Positions 45,206 to 54,357 are shown, numbered from the stretch's first letter. The stretch is DNA of 64,000 nt from JACKJK01 sp046159835 (GCF_046159835.1 NZ_JBJXCY010000001.1:992001-1056000), one strand, 5' to 3'. Numbers and translations: made by a program. The notes: generated by a model not told the origin, from the sequence alone.

Positions 45206-46606
45206 CTAGGCGAGCTTGGGCCGAGCCTTCTTATGATGGCCCGTTGCCTTCTCGTAGGCGCCCGCCATGGAAAAGATCGACACCTCGTCATGCGCCGAGG
45301 CAACTGCCTGCAATCCGACGGGTAGCCCCGCAGCGGTGAAGCCAACGGGAATGGATGCACCCGGCTGGCCGGTCAGGTTGAACGGATAGGTGAACGTCGC
45401 CCAGGAAACAATGTTCTTGTCCGCGTAGCCGGGCGGCGTATCCAGCCCGGCCTCGAAGGCTGCGACCGGCAGTGTCGGCGTCAGCAGCAGGTCGTAGTCT
45501 TCGAAGAACACGCGCATCTTCTCGCGGAACTCGTAGCGGGCGAAAACGCTCGCGTAGTAGGTATCCATCTCCTGACCGATGGCCTTCTTGAGGACCTCCA
45601 GCACGGCGGGGTCGAGCAGGTCCGGATGCTCTTCGATGATGCCACGCAGTTTGGTGCCGACACCGGCGTAGAATTCTGCGGTCCACAGGTCGATGGGGTC
45701 GTCCATGATATGTTCGACCAGTTCGACGTCCAGTCCCAGGCCGGCAATCCGCTTGACCGCCTGATCGGTCAGCGCCGCCACTTCCGGGTCGACGCGCCCG
45801 TAACCAAGCGTCGGGCTCCAGGCGACCTTGATCTTGCGATAGGTCCGCGTCGCGTTGACGAAATCGGGCTGCGCGCCCTTCACCGTGAAGGGGTCGCGCT
45901 TGTCGTATCCGGCAATGACGGAGAGTGCGATGGCCGCATCCTCCACGGTGCGCGCCAGTGGTCCGACATGGGCAAGCGTCGGCGTCGCCGAAGTCGGGTA
46001 GACGGCGACACGACCGAAATGCGCCTTGATGCCGAACAGTCCGCACAGGGCGGCGGGAATGCGCACCGAGCCGCCGCCATCGGTCCCGATGGCATAGGGT
46101 ACGAGGCCGGCGGCCACCATCGCAGCCGCGCCGCAACTGGATCCGCCTGGCGTCATGGCCGTGTTCCAGGGGTTGCGGGTGATGCCGGTCAACGGGCTGT
46201 CACCAACAGCCTTGCAGCCGAATTCGCTGGTCGTCGATTTGCCCAATATCACCGCACCGGCCGCGCGCAGCCGCTCGACGGAGGGTGCATCCACCTGCGC
46301 CGGTGCATCGGACACCGCGCGCGAGCCAAAGCGCTGCGGCATGCCCTTCACTGCGATCAGGTCCTTGATCGAGGTCGGGATGCCGTCCAACTCGCTGAGG
46401 CGCTCGCCGCGCATCAGGCGATCTTCCGCTGCGGCGGCCTGTGCGCGCGCGCCATCGAAGTCGACATGGGCGAACATGTTGAGTTCCGGCTCGAGCTTCT
46501 CGCAGCGCGCGATCACGTCATCGAGCAACTCGGTCGGTGAAAAATCCTTGTGCGACAACCCGTTGCCTAGCTCACGGATCGTCTTGAAAGCGAATTCAGT
46601 AGACAT
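45206..46606 (-). CDS. Amidase (amidase signature family)
   Basis: This 466-residue amidase hydrolyses a carboxamide to acid plus ammonia. The Ser-cisSer-Lys triad is readable: Lys about 81 in PTSIKDLIAVKG, cis-Ser about 156 in TPGGSSCGAAAM, and nucleophile Ser about 180 in GTDGGGSVRIPAALCG. The ATG at 46606 has GAGG upstream; a longer open frame before it overlaps the cyclase gene. It is the last gene of a minus-strand TRAP-cyclase-amidase operon. Similarity to GatA is expected of the family, but no gatC or gatB is nearby, so it is catabolic. Confidence 0.92.
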   Translation of the reverse strand: MSTEFAFKTIRELGNGLSHKDFSPTELLDDVIARCEKLEPELNMFAHVDFDGARAQAAAAEDRLMRGERLSELDGIPTSIKDLIAVKGMPQRFGSRAVSDAPAQVDAPSVERLRAAGAVILGKSTTSEFGCKAVGDSPLTGITRNPWNTAMTPGGSSCGAAAMVAAGLVPYAIGTDGGGSVRIPAALCGLFGIKAHFGRVAVYPTSATPTLAHVGPLARTVEDAAIALSVIAGYDKRDPFTVKGAQPDFVNATRTYRKIKVAWSPTLGYGRVDPEVAALTDQAVKRIAGLGLDVELVEHIMDDPIDLWTAEFYAGVGTKLRGIIEEHPDLLDPAVLEVLKKAIGQEMDTYYASVFARYEFREKMRVFFEDYDLLLTPTLPVAAFEAGLDTPPGYADKNIVSWATFTYPFNLTGQPGASIPVGFTAAGLPVGLQAVASAHDEVSIFSMAGAYEKATGHHKKARPKLA

Positions 46607-46674
46607 CTCGACCTCGATACAGAAGCGATCCGGTCGCGCCGGCTTCGGGCAGGCGCGACCGGACAGCCGGAATG

Positions 46675-47379
46675 CTATTCGTCCAGCACGGCCACCGCGC
46701 GCACCGGCGAGCCAGACCCGTCCTTGAACTTGATCGGAAGGCCAATGAATTCGAATTCGCCCTTGCCGATCAGGCTCTCCAGGTTCACCAGCCACTCGAA
46801 GTGGGAAATCCCGAGATCGCGGCACAGGCGATGCTGGGCGAAGATATTGTCGGACGGCTTGTCAGTGGACGGCCCCTCGACGCCGTGCATCCGCGAACCG
46901 CGATCATACAGCCACTGCGTCGCCTCGACGGTCAGCCCCGGATTGCCCCAGACGATCTGCTTGCGGTCGCCCCAGTTGCGCTCGTGGAAACCGGTGCACA
47001 GCAGGACGATGTGTCCGTCGACCTTGACGCCGGCCTTGTCCTCCGCCGCCTGCATGTGCTCGGCGGTGATGTCCTCAAGGTCGCCGATCTCGCGCAGGTC
47101 GAAGCAAACCGCCTTGCCCATGAACATGTCGAGCGGCATCTCGTTGATCGGCGCGCCCTTGGGATTGACGTGCAGGAACGCGTCGACGTGGGTGCCGACA
47201 TGGTCGAGCATGCCGATGAAGTTCGTCTGGAAGGTCATCGGGTCACCTTCCACACCGAGACCAAAGCTGAGCGTCGTTTCGTGGGTGAGGGCAGGCAGGT
47301 AGACCGGGCTCTGGAACAGCTTGTGCGCCGGCATGTTGTCTTCGATGGTGAGGCTCAAATCTACGATTTTACGGGCCAC
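46675..47379 (-). CDS. Cyclase family protein (metal-dependent amide hydrolase, KynB-like)
   Basis: This 234-residue protein has the cyclase-family metal motif HVGTHVDAFLH (His 60, His 64, Asp 66, His 70 from the GTG start). GTG at 47379 is preferred because GGAGG lies seven bases upstream; the ATG at 47403 lacks one. Relatives include kynurenine formamidase and isatin hydrolase, which open N-formyl or cyclic amide bonds. Next to an amidase and a TRAP transporter, it suggests ring opening of a cyclic amide or imide followed by amide hydrolysis (inference). Confidence 0.88.
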   Translation of the reverse strand: MARKIVDLSLTIEDNMPAHKLFQSPVYLPALTHETTLSFGLGVEGDPMTFQTNFIGMLDHVGTHVDAFLHVNPKGAPINEMPLDMFMGKAVCFDLREIGDLEDITAEHMQAAEDKAGVKVDGHIVLLCTGFHERNWGDRKQIVWGNPGLTVEATQWLYDRGSRMHGVEGPSTDKPSDNIFAQHRLCRDLGISHFEWLVNLESLIGKGEFEFIGLPIKFKDGSGSPVRAVAVLDE

Positions 47380-47420
47380 GGGATTACCTCCATTGATGGT
47401 CATCGGTATGGGACCGCTGC

Positions 47421-48746
47421 TCAGATCATCTGAGCCGGCAGCCAGGTTGCGAGTTGGGGGAATGCCGCGATGAGGGCGACGAGAAGCAGCAGGATGATCC
47501 AGTAGGGGATCGAGCCGATGAAGATGCGCGCAAGTGTGGCTTCAGGGTCCGATACGCATCCCTTGACGGTGTAGACGCACAGGCCCAGTGGCGGCGTCAG
47601 CAGGCCGGCCTCGATGGCCACGATGCCGATGATGGCGAAGGCCAGTGGCTCGTAGCCGACGGTCAGGGCAAGCGGGGCGAAGATCGGCACCGTCAACAGG
47701 ATGATCGACACGGAGTCGATGAACATCCCGAGCACGAACCAGACGCAGACCATGATCGCCAGGATCAGCATCGGGGAGTCGCCGATGGACAGGAACAGCG
47801 TCTGTATGAAGTCGGTGATGCCGCCGAGCGCAAGAAGCCGGGAATACATCTGCGCGGTGAGCAGCAGGAACAGGAGCGGCGCGGAAATACGTCCGGTTTC
47901 CAGGATCGCATCTCCCAGCCCGCGCAGCGGAACCCGCTTCAGGATAGCGAGCGCGAGCGCGAGCAGCGCGCCGATGCCGGCCGCCTCGGTCGGCGTGAAA
48001 AACCCGAACCAGATCCCGCCGAGTACGCAGAAGATGAGAAGTGCGACGCCGAGACCGCCAATGAGCTGGCTGCGCCGCTCTTCCGGCGTTTCCTCGGACG
48101 TCGCTTCCGGGTCGTAGGGCCCGCCGAAGAGGGCCGGCTTCAGCGTTGCGTAGCCGACGAGAAACAGGAAGAACATCGTTGCCAGCAGGATGCCGGGAAT
48201 GACGCCCGCCACGAACAACTGGCCGATCGACTGCTCCGAGATGACGCCCCAAACGATCAGCAGGACACTCGGCGGGATCAGCATCCCGAGCGAGGCGCTG
48301 CCGGCGATCGAGCCGAGCGCGACGCTGCGGTCGTACCGGTGGCGCAGCATCTCGGGATAGGCGATGCGGGAGAACGCTGCCGCGGAGGCAATCGACACGC
48401 CGGTGACGGCTCCGAAGATTGCGTTGCCCGTGACGGTCGCCAGCGCAAGGCGCCCGGGTAGCCTGCGCAAGCCGCGGTTGACCAGTTTGTATAGGTCGGA
48501 CGCCGCACCGGAGCGCGAAATGAATTCGCCCATCAGTACGAATAGCGGAATCACGGCGAACACGTAGTCGCGGATCGCCTCGTAGGTTGTGTTGGCGAGC
48601 AAGGAGCCGGCGATGTCGATGCTGCCGGTTAGATAGGCCAGCCCGAAGAAACTGGTGAGGCCGAGTGCCAGAACCACGGGCACGCTGCACATGACCAGCA
48701 GGATGAGGATGACGATGATGCCGAGCGCGAATTCAGGACCAGCCAT
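47421..48746 (-). CDS. TRAP transporter large permease (DctM family)
   Basis: This 441-residue membrane subunit has FAVIPLFVLMGEFISRSGAA, ASLGMLIPPSVLLIVWGV, FFTPTEAAGIGALLALAL and LLTPPLGLCVYTVKG. It lies between the small subunit (9 bp upstream on this strand) and the cyclase gene, making TRAP uptake part of the same operon as the amide-processing enzymes. Confidence 0.92.
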   Translation of the reverse strand: MAGPEFALGIIVILILLVMCSVPVVLALGLTSFFGLAYLTGSIDIAGSLLANTTYEAIRDYVFAVIPLFVLMGEFISRSGAASDLYKLVNRGLRRLPGRLALATVTGNAIFGAVTGVSIASAAAFSRIAYPEMLRHRYDRSVALGSIAGSASLGMLIPPSVLLIVWGVISEQSIGQLFVAGVIPGILLATMFFLFLVGYATLKPALFGGPYDPEATSEETPEERRSQLIGGLGVALLIFCVLGGIWFGFFTPTEAAGIGALLALALAILKRVPLRGLGDAILETGRISAPLLFLLLTAQMYSRLLALGGITDFIQTLFLSIGDSPMLILAIMVCVWFVLGMFIDSVSIILLTVPIFAPLALTVGYEPLAFAIIGIVAIEAGLLTPPLGLCVYTVKGCVSDPEATLARIFIGSIPYWIILLLLVALIAAFPQLATWLPAQMI

Positions 48747-48755
48747 GGTGTGATC

Positions 48756-49295
48756 TCACTCCGCCGCTGCGGTTTGTTGCGCTGCCTGGGCGATGTCGTA
48801 GGGGGTCTCGCCGCGTACGATCGCGCGGTAGGCAAGCGTCAGATAATTGATGATGGCGAGGACGGAACAGGCGACAATCACCACGCGCACTGGCCAAGTC
48901 GGCACCTGGAATGAGGCGTGGCCTTCAAACTCGCCGGTGGCGATGGCCCGCATCATCGGCGTGTAGGAGGCCCAGGCGATCAGGCCGAAGAAAAGCACGC
49001 CAAGCATCGAGACTACCGTTTCGAGTGCGATACGTGGCTTTGTCGGAAGTCGTGCGACCAGCAGGTCGGAACGCAGCATCGCGCCAATGCCGACCGCGTA
49101 GCTGAGTTGAAGATAGGCAATGATGACAATGCCGTTTGCAACAACTTCGGCGACGCCGATGATTGGCCAGTTGAACAATCCGCGCGCCACCACATCGCAG
49201 GTAATGAGGAGCGCCACGGCGATCAGCAATCCTGCTGCGATGTATTTCAGCAGCCTGCTGACAAGATCCACGGCAGAGTCGAGATAATCGAACAT
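48756..49295 (-). CDS. TRAP transporter small permease (DctQ family)
   Basis: This 179-residue protein has four hydrophobic segments, including YIAAGLLIAVALLITCDVVA and VVSMLGVLFFGLIAWASYTP. It lies between the binding-protein gene, from which a hairpin separates it, and the large-subunit gene. The length and the CDVVARGLFNWPI motif fit DctQ. Confidence 0.88.
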   Translation of the reverse strand: MFDYLDSAVDLVSRLLKYIAAGLLIAVALLITCDVVARGLFNWPIIGVAEVVANGIVIIAYLQLSYAVGIGAMLRSDLLVARLPTKPRIALETVVSMLGVLFFGLIAWASYTPMMRAIATGEFEGHASFQVPTWPVRVVIVACSVLAIINYLTLAYRAIVRGETPYDIAQAAQQTAAAE

Positions 49296-49344
49296 GGTTC
49301 CAGGTTGCCACTGTTAATCTGGACGGGAGCAGGGGCGGAGAGTT

Positions 49345-49371
49345 GGCGCGCGGCCTGTTGGGCCGCGCGCC
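49345..49371 (-). promoter_or_regulatory. Perfect hairpin between TRAP binding-protein and small-permease genes
   Basis: Arms GGCGCGCGGCC (49345-49355) and GGCCGCGCGCC (49361-49371) pair over 11 bp with a five-base loop. On the minus strand it follows the binding-protein stop at 49391 with no T-run, consistent with mRNA 3'-end protection rather than full termination. Confidence 0.7.
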
Positions 49372-49390
49372 AGTCGTGCGGGTGGTGGCG

Positions 49391-50455
49391 CTATTTGATC
49401 TCGTAGCGGTACGGCCACTCGTGGCCCATTTCCTCGATCTTGTTCATGTAGAACTGAAGGACCTTGGTGCCGGGCAGGCCGCGTGAATCAGCGTCCTTTG
49501 CCATGCGGTCCGGGAAATCCTTCAGCGCTTCGGCCCAGTCCTTCTTGGCCGTATCGGAGATTTCCTTCACTTCGACATTCAGCGCACGAAGCTTCTCGAG
49601 GCCCTCGGCATCGTTCCGCGCGCAGACTTCCGCCGTGACGCCGGACCATTCCTTGCCCATCTCGACGAGAATTTCCTTCACGTCCTCGGGCAGCTTCTCC
49701 CACGTGCCCATGTTGATGGTGACGGCGTTGAAGAACTGGGCGCCGAAGTCGGTCTTGGTGTAGTGCGGGGCGACTTCGTTCAGCTTGAAGGCCGACCACC
49801 AAGGCGATGCCGAAAGGTAACCTTCATAAACGCCGGACTGGATGGACTGGTAAGCCTCGTTGAGGTTGGAGGCGACAGGTGTCGCGCCCGCAATCCAGTC
49901 GAGATTGATGCCCGCACCGGCGATCTTGTGGCCTTCCAGTTCCTTGAACTCGGACCAGGCGAAGTTCGTGCCGAGGCCGTAGTTTGCAAGGCACGCACCG
50001 CCGAGCCACTTCTGGTTGTGCTCGGTCTCGAACACCTCGTACAGCTCGGGAAATTCGTCATAGGTCGCCAGAACCGCTTCGGTCACCTTCACGGCGTCGG
50101 GTGAGTTGAACGGAAGAAACAGCGTGAAGTTCTGGATGAAACCGTTGGACGGCTCGAAGATCAGGCTGATGAAGCCGATATCGAGAAGACCATCGCGGGT
50201 CGCCTCAAGAACTTCGGTCACTTTCGCGACCTGGCCAGCGTGCAGTTCCTGAATGTTGACCGTGTGGTCGGTCCGCTCTTCGATGCGCTTCTTCAATTCG
50301 GGAGCGAACCAGTTGTGCGCGGTCTCCGTATAGGCCAGGAGCCCAATGGGATGACCTGATCCCATCCGTAGATTTATTGTTTCAGCGGATGACAATGCAG
50401 TACTGCCAAGAAGAGCGGCAGCGACACATGCGGCCGATAAGGTAAATTTCTCCAT
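49391..50455 (-). CDS. TRAP transporter substrate-binding protein (DctP family)
   Basis: This 354-residue periplasmic protein has a signal peptide (MEKFTLSAACVAAALLGS to SSA) and a body with HIPGH-like loops, SLIFEPSNGFIQNF and AYQSIQSGVYEGYLSASPWW. The conserved late helix pair is EKLPEDVKEILVEMGKEW. It leads the minus-strand TRAP-cyclase-amidase operon and is divergent from a LysR gene. The ligand may be the cyclic or open amide processed by the downstream enzymes. Confidence 0.9.
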   Translation of the reverse strand: MEKFTLSAACVAAALLGSTALSSAETINLRMGSGHPIGLLAYTETAHNWFAPELKKRIEERTDHTVNIQELHAGQVAKVTEVLEATRDGLLDIGFISLIFEPSNGFIQNFTLFLPFNSPDAVKVTEAVLATYDEFPELYEVFETEHNQKWLGGACLANYGLGTNFAWSEFKELEGHKIAGAGINLDWIAGATPVASNLNEAYQSIQSGVYEGYLSASPWWSAFKLNEVAPHYTKTDFGAQFFNAVTINMGTWEKLPEDVKEILVEMGKEWSGVTAEVCARNDAEGLEKLRALNVEVKEISDTAKKDWAEALKDFPDRMAKDADSRGLPGTKVLQFYMNKIEEMGHEWPYRYEIK

Positions 50456-50551
50456 TTCAACACCTCTGGTTGTTTATTATTACAAATCCACAGATCAGCG
50501 AATTGAGCCGCGGTTGTTTTTTTCTTTGAATTGAGCGTTCCAAAAGGCGTG

Positions 50552-50566
50552 ACAATTGACAATTGT
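50552..50566. promoter_or_regulatory. Palindrome in the LysR/TRAP divergent region
   Basis: ACAATTG, A, CAATTGT is a perfect 15-bp palindrome in the AT-rich 195-bp gap between starts 50455 and 50651. It includes a TTGACA hexamer (50556-50561), but no well-spaced -10 was found for it. It is a candidate regulator site. Confidence 0.45.
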
Positions 50567-50650
50567 GAAAATTGGGATGCGAAATATAAATCCTGTTTAT
50601 GGCTCGCTCACAGGCTTATCATTGGCCAGCCCCAGTGGAGGCAAAACACG

Positions 50651-51580
50651 TTGGAACTCAGGGATTTACGGACGCTTATCGGAATTTCGGAGACCGGCAG
50701 CCTGTCCGCCGCAGCGCGCAAACTTCACCTGACTCAGCCGGCGTTGAGCGCATCGCTGAGGCGTCTGGAGGAGGAATTGGGGGTTCAACTCGTGCGCCGG
50801 CATTCGCGTGGCGCGGTGCTGACGGAGGAGGGCAGATACGTTCTGCAGAAAGCCTATGGCATCGTGCAGGACGTGGCCGAGGTGGTGTCCGTCGTCCATA
50901 GTCTCGCAGAGGAGCCGGTCGGCACAGTCAATCTTGGCTTGCCCACCACGGTTGCCGGAGGGCTGATCCCGGAACTGTTGCCGCTTCTCAGGCAGCGTTT
51001 CCCGCGCATCAAGCTGCACATCATCGAGGCGATGAGCGGCGTGCTCGTGGAGCTACTGCAGCTTGGCCGGCTCGACATGGCCGTAATGTTCGACATCCAG
51101 CCGATGGCAGGCCTGCGCAGCGAACCCATTCTGAAGGAACGACTGTACTTCCTCGTTCCAAGCGATCACCACTTGGCGCAGCGGGAATCCGTGCGGTTCG
51201 AGGAGGTCGCCCGTGTTGGCCTTGTCCTGCCAAGCGTCGAGAACTCGATCCGCAAGCTTATCGAGACGACCTGCCAGGCGGAGGGCCTGAGCCTAAACGT
51301 GCTCGCCGACGTGGATTCCCTGCCTGGCCTGATCAACCTGGTGAAAGGCGGTTACTGCACCATCCTGCCGATCTACCTCGTGACCGATCACATCAAGTCC
51401 GGCGTCATTTCAGCAATCGAGATCACTCGGCCCGAGCTCGCGTGGACCATCCACTTGGCGACCCGCAACGATGCCATCAGGCCGCGCGCCAGCCTCACGA
51501 CAGGCCGGATTCTCGTCGAGGCCTGCAAGAAGCTCGTGGAATCCGGGGACTGGCCGGGATACATCGAAAATCGCGGGTAG
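50651..51580 (+). CDS. LysR-type transcriptional regulator
   Basis: This 309-residue LysR protein starts at a TTG (50651) preceded by GGAGG; the first residues LELRDLRTLIGISETGSLSA are the usual family start. HTH segments are AARKLHLTQPALSASLRRLE and LVRRHSRGAVLTEEG. A longer reading from an ATG at 50531 would add 40 unrelated residues. It is divergent from the TRAP-cyclase-amidase operon and likely its activator. Confidence 0.88.
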   Translation: MELRDLRTLIGISETGSLSAAARKLHLTQPALSASLRRLEEELGVQLVRRHSRGAVLTEEGRYVLQKAYGIVQDVAEVVSVVHSLAEEPVGTVNLGLPTTVAGGLIPELLPLLRQRFPRIKLHIIEAMSGVLVELLQLGRLDMAVMFDIQPMAGLRSEPILKERLYFLVPSDHHLAQRESVRFEEVARVGLVLPSVENSIRKLIETTCQAEGLSLNVLADVDSLPGLINLVKGGYCTILPIYLVTDHIKSGVISAIEITRPELAWTIHLATRNDAIRPRASLTTGRILVEACKKLVESGDWPGYIENRG

Positions 51581-51901
51581 GGGCAGATCAGCGGCTTTGT
51601 GCCAGGAGCAGATCAGCGGAATGTTCAGGATCATCTAAATGATGTTTCCCAGCCAGAAGCTCGCTACCGGCGGTTGGGATAGGGGTAGCAGATACACTGG
51701 TCAGGGAAAGGGAGTGGCTGTACTGTCAGTTCATCCCAAATTCCAGTTACAACCACGAAGCTGGATTTCAGTGCCTCATTCAGGCCGGGCCAATCGCAAG
51801 TCCTCTCGACGCCAGCCCGTTTTTGCATTTGCACTTTTGGCATTTGCACTTGGGATGATGCATCGGTAAGTTGCGGACAACTCACAGAGCAGCAGAATCG
51901 C
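51581..51901 (+). promoter_or_regulatory. Gap with direct repeats upstream of the Tat-peptide gene
   Basis: No gene is evident in these 321 bases. GCAGATCAGCGG occurs twice (51585-51596 and 51609-51620, 24 bp apart), and GCATTTGCACTT twice (51825-51836 and 51840-51851, 15 bp apart). The second pair, about 50 bp before the Tat-peptide start, could be a regulator site for the cluster. Confidence 0.4.
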
Positions 51902-52165
51902 ATGACAAAGATCGACAAGAGCGAAATCACGCGGCGCAAGCTCCTGCAACGCGTCGCAGTGGGTGGGGCTTTTGCTTTCATCCCTGTCCTGCCGGAAAAG
52001 TGGGTCAAGCCGGCGATCGACATGATCGTGGTTCCGGCCCATGCGCAGGCGGTTTCCGGTCCCAGCCCCAGCGCAAGCACGGGCGCCGTTCCCCCGACAC
52101 CGTCCGCCTCGCCTGGCGCTATTCCGCCGTCTCCCTCTTCGTCCTCGACCGTTTCCCCGGACTGA
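51902..52165 (+). CDS. Small Tat-signal protein with Ser/Thr/Pro-rich repeat tail
   Basis: This is an 87-residue protein. Residues 10-16 read TRRKLLQ, a twin-arginine motif, followed by the hydrophobic VAVGGAFAFIPVL. Then comes WVKPAIDMIVVPAHAQ with a clear AHA/Q cleavage site (about 48/49). The mature part is only 39 residues, of which about 25 are Pro, Ser or Thr. It contains a tandem 11-residue repeat, SASTGAVPPTP (57-67) and SASPGAIPPSP (68-78). Such a tail is mucin-like and suited to O-glycosylation or Ser phosphorylation. The next gene is a polypeptide GlcNAc-transferase relative, so this is the likely substrate (inference). No strong ribosome site was seen. Function otherwise unknown. 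Confidence 0.75.
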   Translation: MTKIDKSEITRRKLLQRVAVGGAFAFIPVLPEKWVKPAIDMIVVPAHAQAVSGPSPSASTGAVPPTPSASPGAIPPSPSSSSTVSPD

Positions 52166-52232
52166 TACCCGGATCTGAGGCATCGGGGCGTGGCGGTTTC
52201 GTTGGCCAACTGCGCGTGACAGGCCGAGCTTG

Positions 52233-53501
52233 ATGCGCGCGCAAGCCGACACTCCAGGTATCTTCGTGCAGATCGCGTCCTATCGCGATCCACAGCTTGT
52301 GCCCACGCTGCGCGATTGCGTTGCCAAGGCTGCACATGCGGACAAACTGACTTTCGGCATCTGCTGGCAGCGGGACGAGAGCGAAAGCCTTGAGGAATTC
52401 GCCGGCGATCCGCGCGTTCGCGTGGTCGAACTGGACTATCGCGACTCCAGGGGAACGTGCTGGGCGCGCCATCAGATCCAGCAGCTTTACGCCGGCGAGA
52501 CCTACACCCTGCAGATCGACTCCCACCATCGCTTCGTCGAAGGTTGGGACACGCTACTGGTGTCAATGATGGGACAGACCGGCAGCGCAAAGCCGGTCAT
52601 CAGTTGCTATGCGCCGGGCTTCGATCCGTTTGATCCCGCCGAGCCATTTGCAGAAACGCCCTGGGAACTGGGCTTCGACCGGTTCACGCCGGAAGGGGTT
52701 CTGTTCATGCGCCCGCGCGAGATGGAAGGCTGGAAAGCGCTCACTCGACCAATTCCGGGCCGCTATTTTTCCGGTCATTTCGCCTTCGCGCCAGGATCGT
52801 TCTGCCGCGACGTCCCGTACGATCCAAACCTCTACTTTCACGGCGAAGAGATCACCATCGCGGTGCGCGCATTCACACACGGTTATGACCTGTTCTGTCC
52901 GCATCGTGTGGTGCTCTGGCACGAGTACACGCGCAAGTACCGGACCAAGCACTGGGATGATCACGTTCCCGAAAAGGGTGCCGAAATCCCATGGACGGTC
53001 CGCAACGACCACAGCCTGCTGCGGAACCGGATTCTTCTGGGAATGGAGGAGGGGGACGTCGACTTCGGGCCTTATGGCTTCGGTACCGAGCGAACCCTGC
53101 GCGACTACGAAGACTATGCCGGCATCAATTTCCGCCTGCGTCTCGTACAGCCCTACACCTACGAGAACCGGCCGCCGCCGAACCCGGAGATCTATACATC
53201 AGACGAGGAATGGCAATCGCGCGCCACCAAGGAATTCTGGACGCGGATCCGGTTCGAGAATGGCTTCCCCGACCCCGATCCGGATGTCGATTTCTGGTAT
53301 GTTGGCGTCCACGACGCGGACGGCAATGAAATGCACCGCGCCGACATTCCAGCCAAAGAGCTTGGCCGGATTCTGGCGCAGGACCGCGCCGAGTTCATTC
53401 ACCAGTACCGCGCCTATCGCAAGGCCGAGAACTGGACGGTCTGGCCGCACAGCAAGGACCGAGGCTGGCTTGAGAAATTCACGGGGCGGCTGACTGGCTG
53501 A
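52233..53501 (+). CDS. Glycosyltransferase of the Skp1/polypeptide GlcNAc-transferase family (GT60-like)
   Basis: This 422-residue protein opens with GIFVQIASYRDPQLVPTLRD, CWARHQIQQLYAGETYTLQI and DSHHRFVEGWD (metal-binding Asp about 96), the pattern of the family PF11397. The Dictyostelium member attaches GlcNAc to hydroxyproline of Skp1. Bacterial members are widespread but mostly uncharacterised. Its gene follows the Tat peptide by 67 bp, on the same strand, so the Pro/Ser-rich tail is a plausible acceptor. The 3' end overlaps the convergent kinase gene by 23 bp. Confidence 0.85.
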   Translation: MRAQADTPGIFVQIASYRDPQLVPTLRDCVAKAAHADKLTFGICWQRDESESLEEFAGDPRVRVVELDYRDSRGTCWARHQIQQLYAGETYTLQIDSHHRFVEGWDTLLVSMMGQTGSAKPVISCYAPGFDPFDPAEPFAETPWELGFDRFTPEGVLFMRPREMEGWKALTRPIPGRYFSGHFAFAPGSFCRDVPYDPNLYFHGEEITIAVRAFTHGYDLFCPHRVVLWHEYTRKYRTKHWDDHVPEKGAEIPWTVRNDHSLLRNRILLGMEEGDVDFGPYGFGTERTLRDYEDYAGINFRLRLVQPYTYENRPPPNPEIYTSDEEWQSRATKEFWTRIRFENGFPDPDPDVDFWYVGVHDADGNEMHRADIPAKELGRILAQDRAEFIHQYRAYRKAENWTVWPHSKDRGWLEKFTGRLTG

Positions 53502-54357
53502 CGATAACGTTGCTGCCGTCGAGTGCTGCTTTCGATTGAGGGATCAGCGCGCGGATCGCCTTCGCTCCATCGTCTGCCGAAGTGTGATTGAGCGAATAGG
53601 CGGCGACAGTTCGGGTGAGGTTGGTTATGGCCTCGAAGCCGTGGTCCGGCAGTTGACGGGCGTTCGCCACCGACCCCATCAGGCGCACCACCGCCGCCGC
53701 CTTGCTAATGGGTTGCAGGCCCTGCGGCTCACTTGGCGCATATGACGCGAAGACGATGGCGCAAGGTGCGGGAACCGGGTCGGGCAGAGCGGTGCGAGGC
53801 GACAGCACGAGTGCCTCGTCGGAGCGAAGAAGCCTGCCGGTGCGCGCCGCATCCTGAATGATGCCGGAGAGAACCCGGTCAGCATCCGGCTTGAGGCAGA
53901 TCGGGCGGGGAAACGCCAACACGTGGCACGGATCGGAGATGCCGATCAACTCGTCGCTCACGCAGGCATATCCTAGATTGTCCAGCCTTGCGCAAAGGGT
54001 CGATTTGCCCGCACCGGATGTGCCCGGCAGCAGGATGGTACTGTGCGAACCGCAAACCGCAGCGGCATGAAGAAGCGGTATCGCGGTGCAATGGCTGGCA
54101 AAGGCGTGGATGACTTCCGCCAGCACCAGCCGCGCCGCGTCCGCACTGCATGTTGCGGTGAAAACCGGCGAACCTTCCCGCCACAATGCGAATTGATCCG
54201 CCCCGTCACCCACCAGTTCGAGCCGCAGGCACGGATCTCGGGCTGCGACCGTGGGGAAGCGGCTGAAGATCACATGTGCAAGCGCGGTGGCCGGTTCGTC
54301 CCTCAGGGCAATGTCGACGACGAGACCGGCAAGGCCGACACGTATCGTCGAGGTCAT
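53479..54357 (-). CDS. HprK-like Ser kinase (HPr-kinase-related protein)
   Basis: This 292-residue protein has the HPr-kinase fold core: LLHAAAVCGSHSTILLPGTSGAGKST with Walker A at about 112-120, then VSDELIGI at about 134-140. The canonical HPr regulatory N-terminus is absent. HprK-related proteins paired with PqqD-like chaperones occur in peptide-modification loci, where the kinase may phosphorylate Ser of a small peptide. It overlaps the stop of the PqqD gene start region (ATGA) and so is coupled to it. The target may be the Tat peptide, but this is inference. Confidence 0.75.
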   Translation of the reverse strand: MTSTIRVGLAGLVVDIALRDEPATALAHVIFSRFPTVAARDPCLRLELVGDGADQFALWREGSPVFTATCSADAARLVLAEVIHAFASHCTAIPLLHAAAVCGSHSTILLPGTSGAGKSTLCARLDNLGYACVSDELIGISDPCHVLAFPRPICLKPDADRVLSGIIQDAARTGRLLRSDEALVLSPRTALPDPVPAPCAIVFASYAPSEPQGLQPISKAAAVVRLMGSVANARQLPDHGFEAITNLTRTVAAYSLNHTSADDGAKAIRALIPQSKAALDGSNVIVSQSAAP

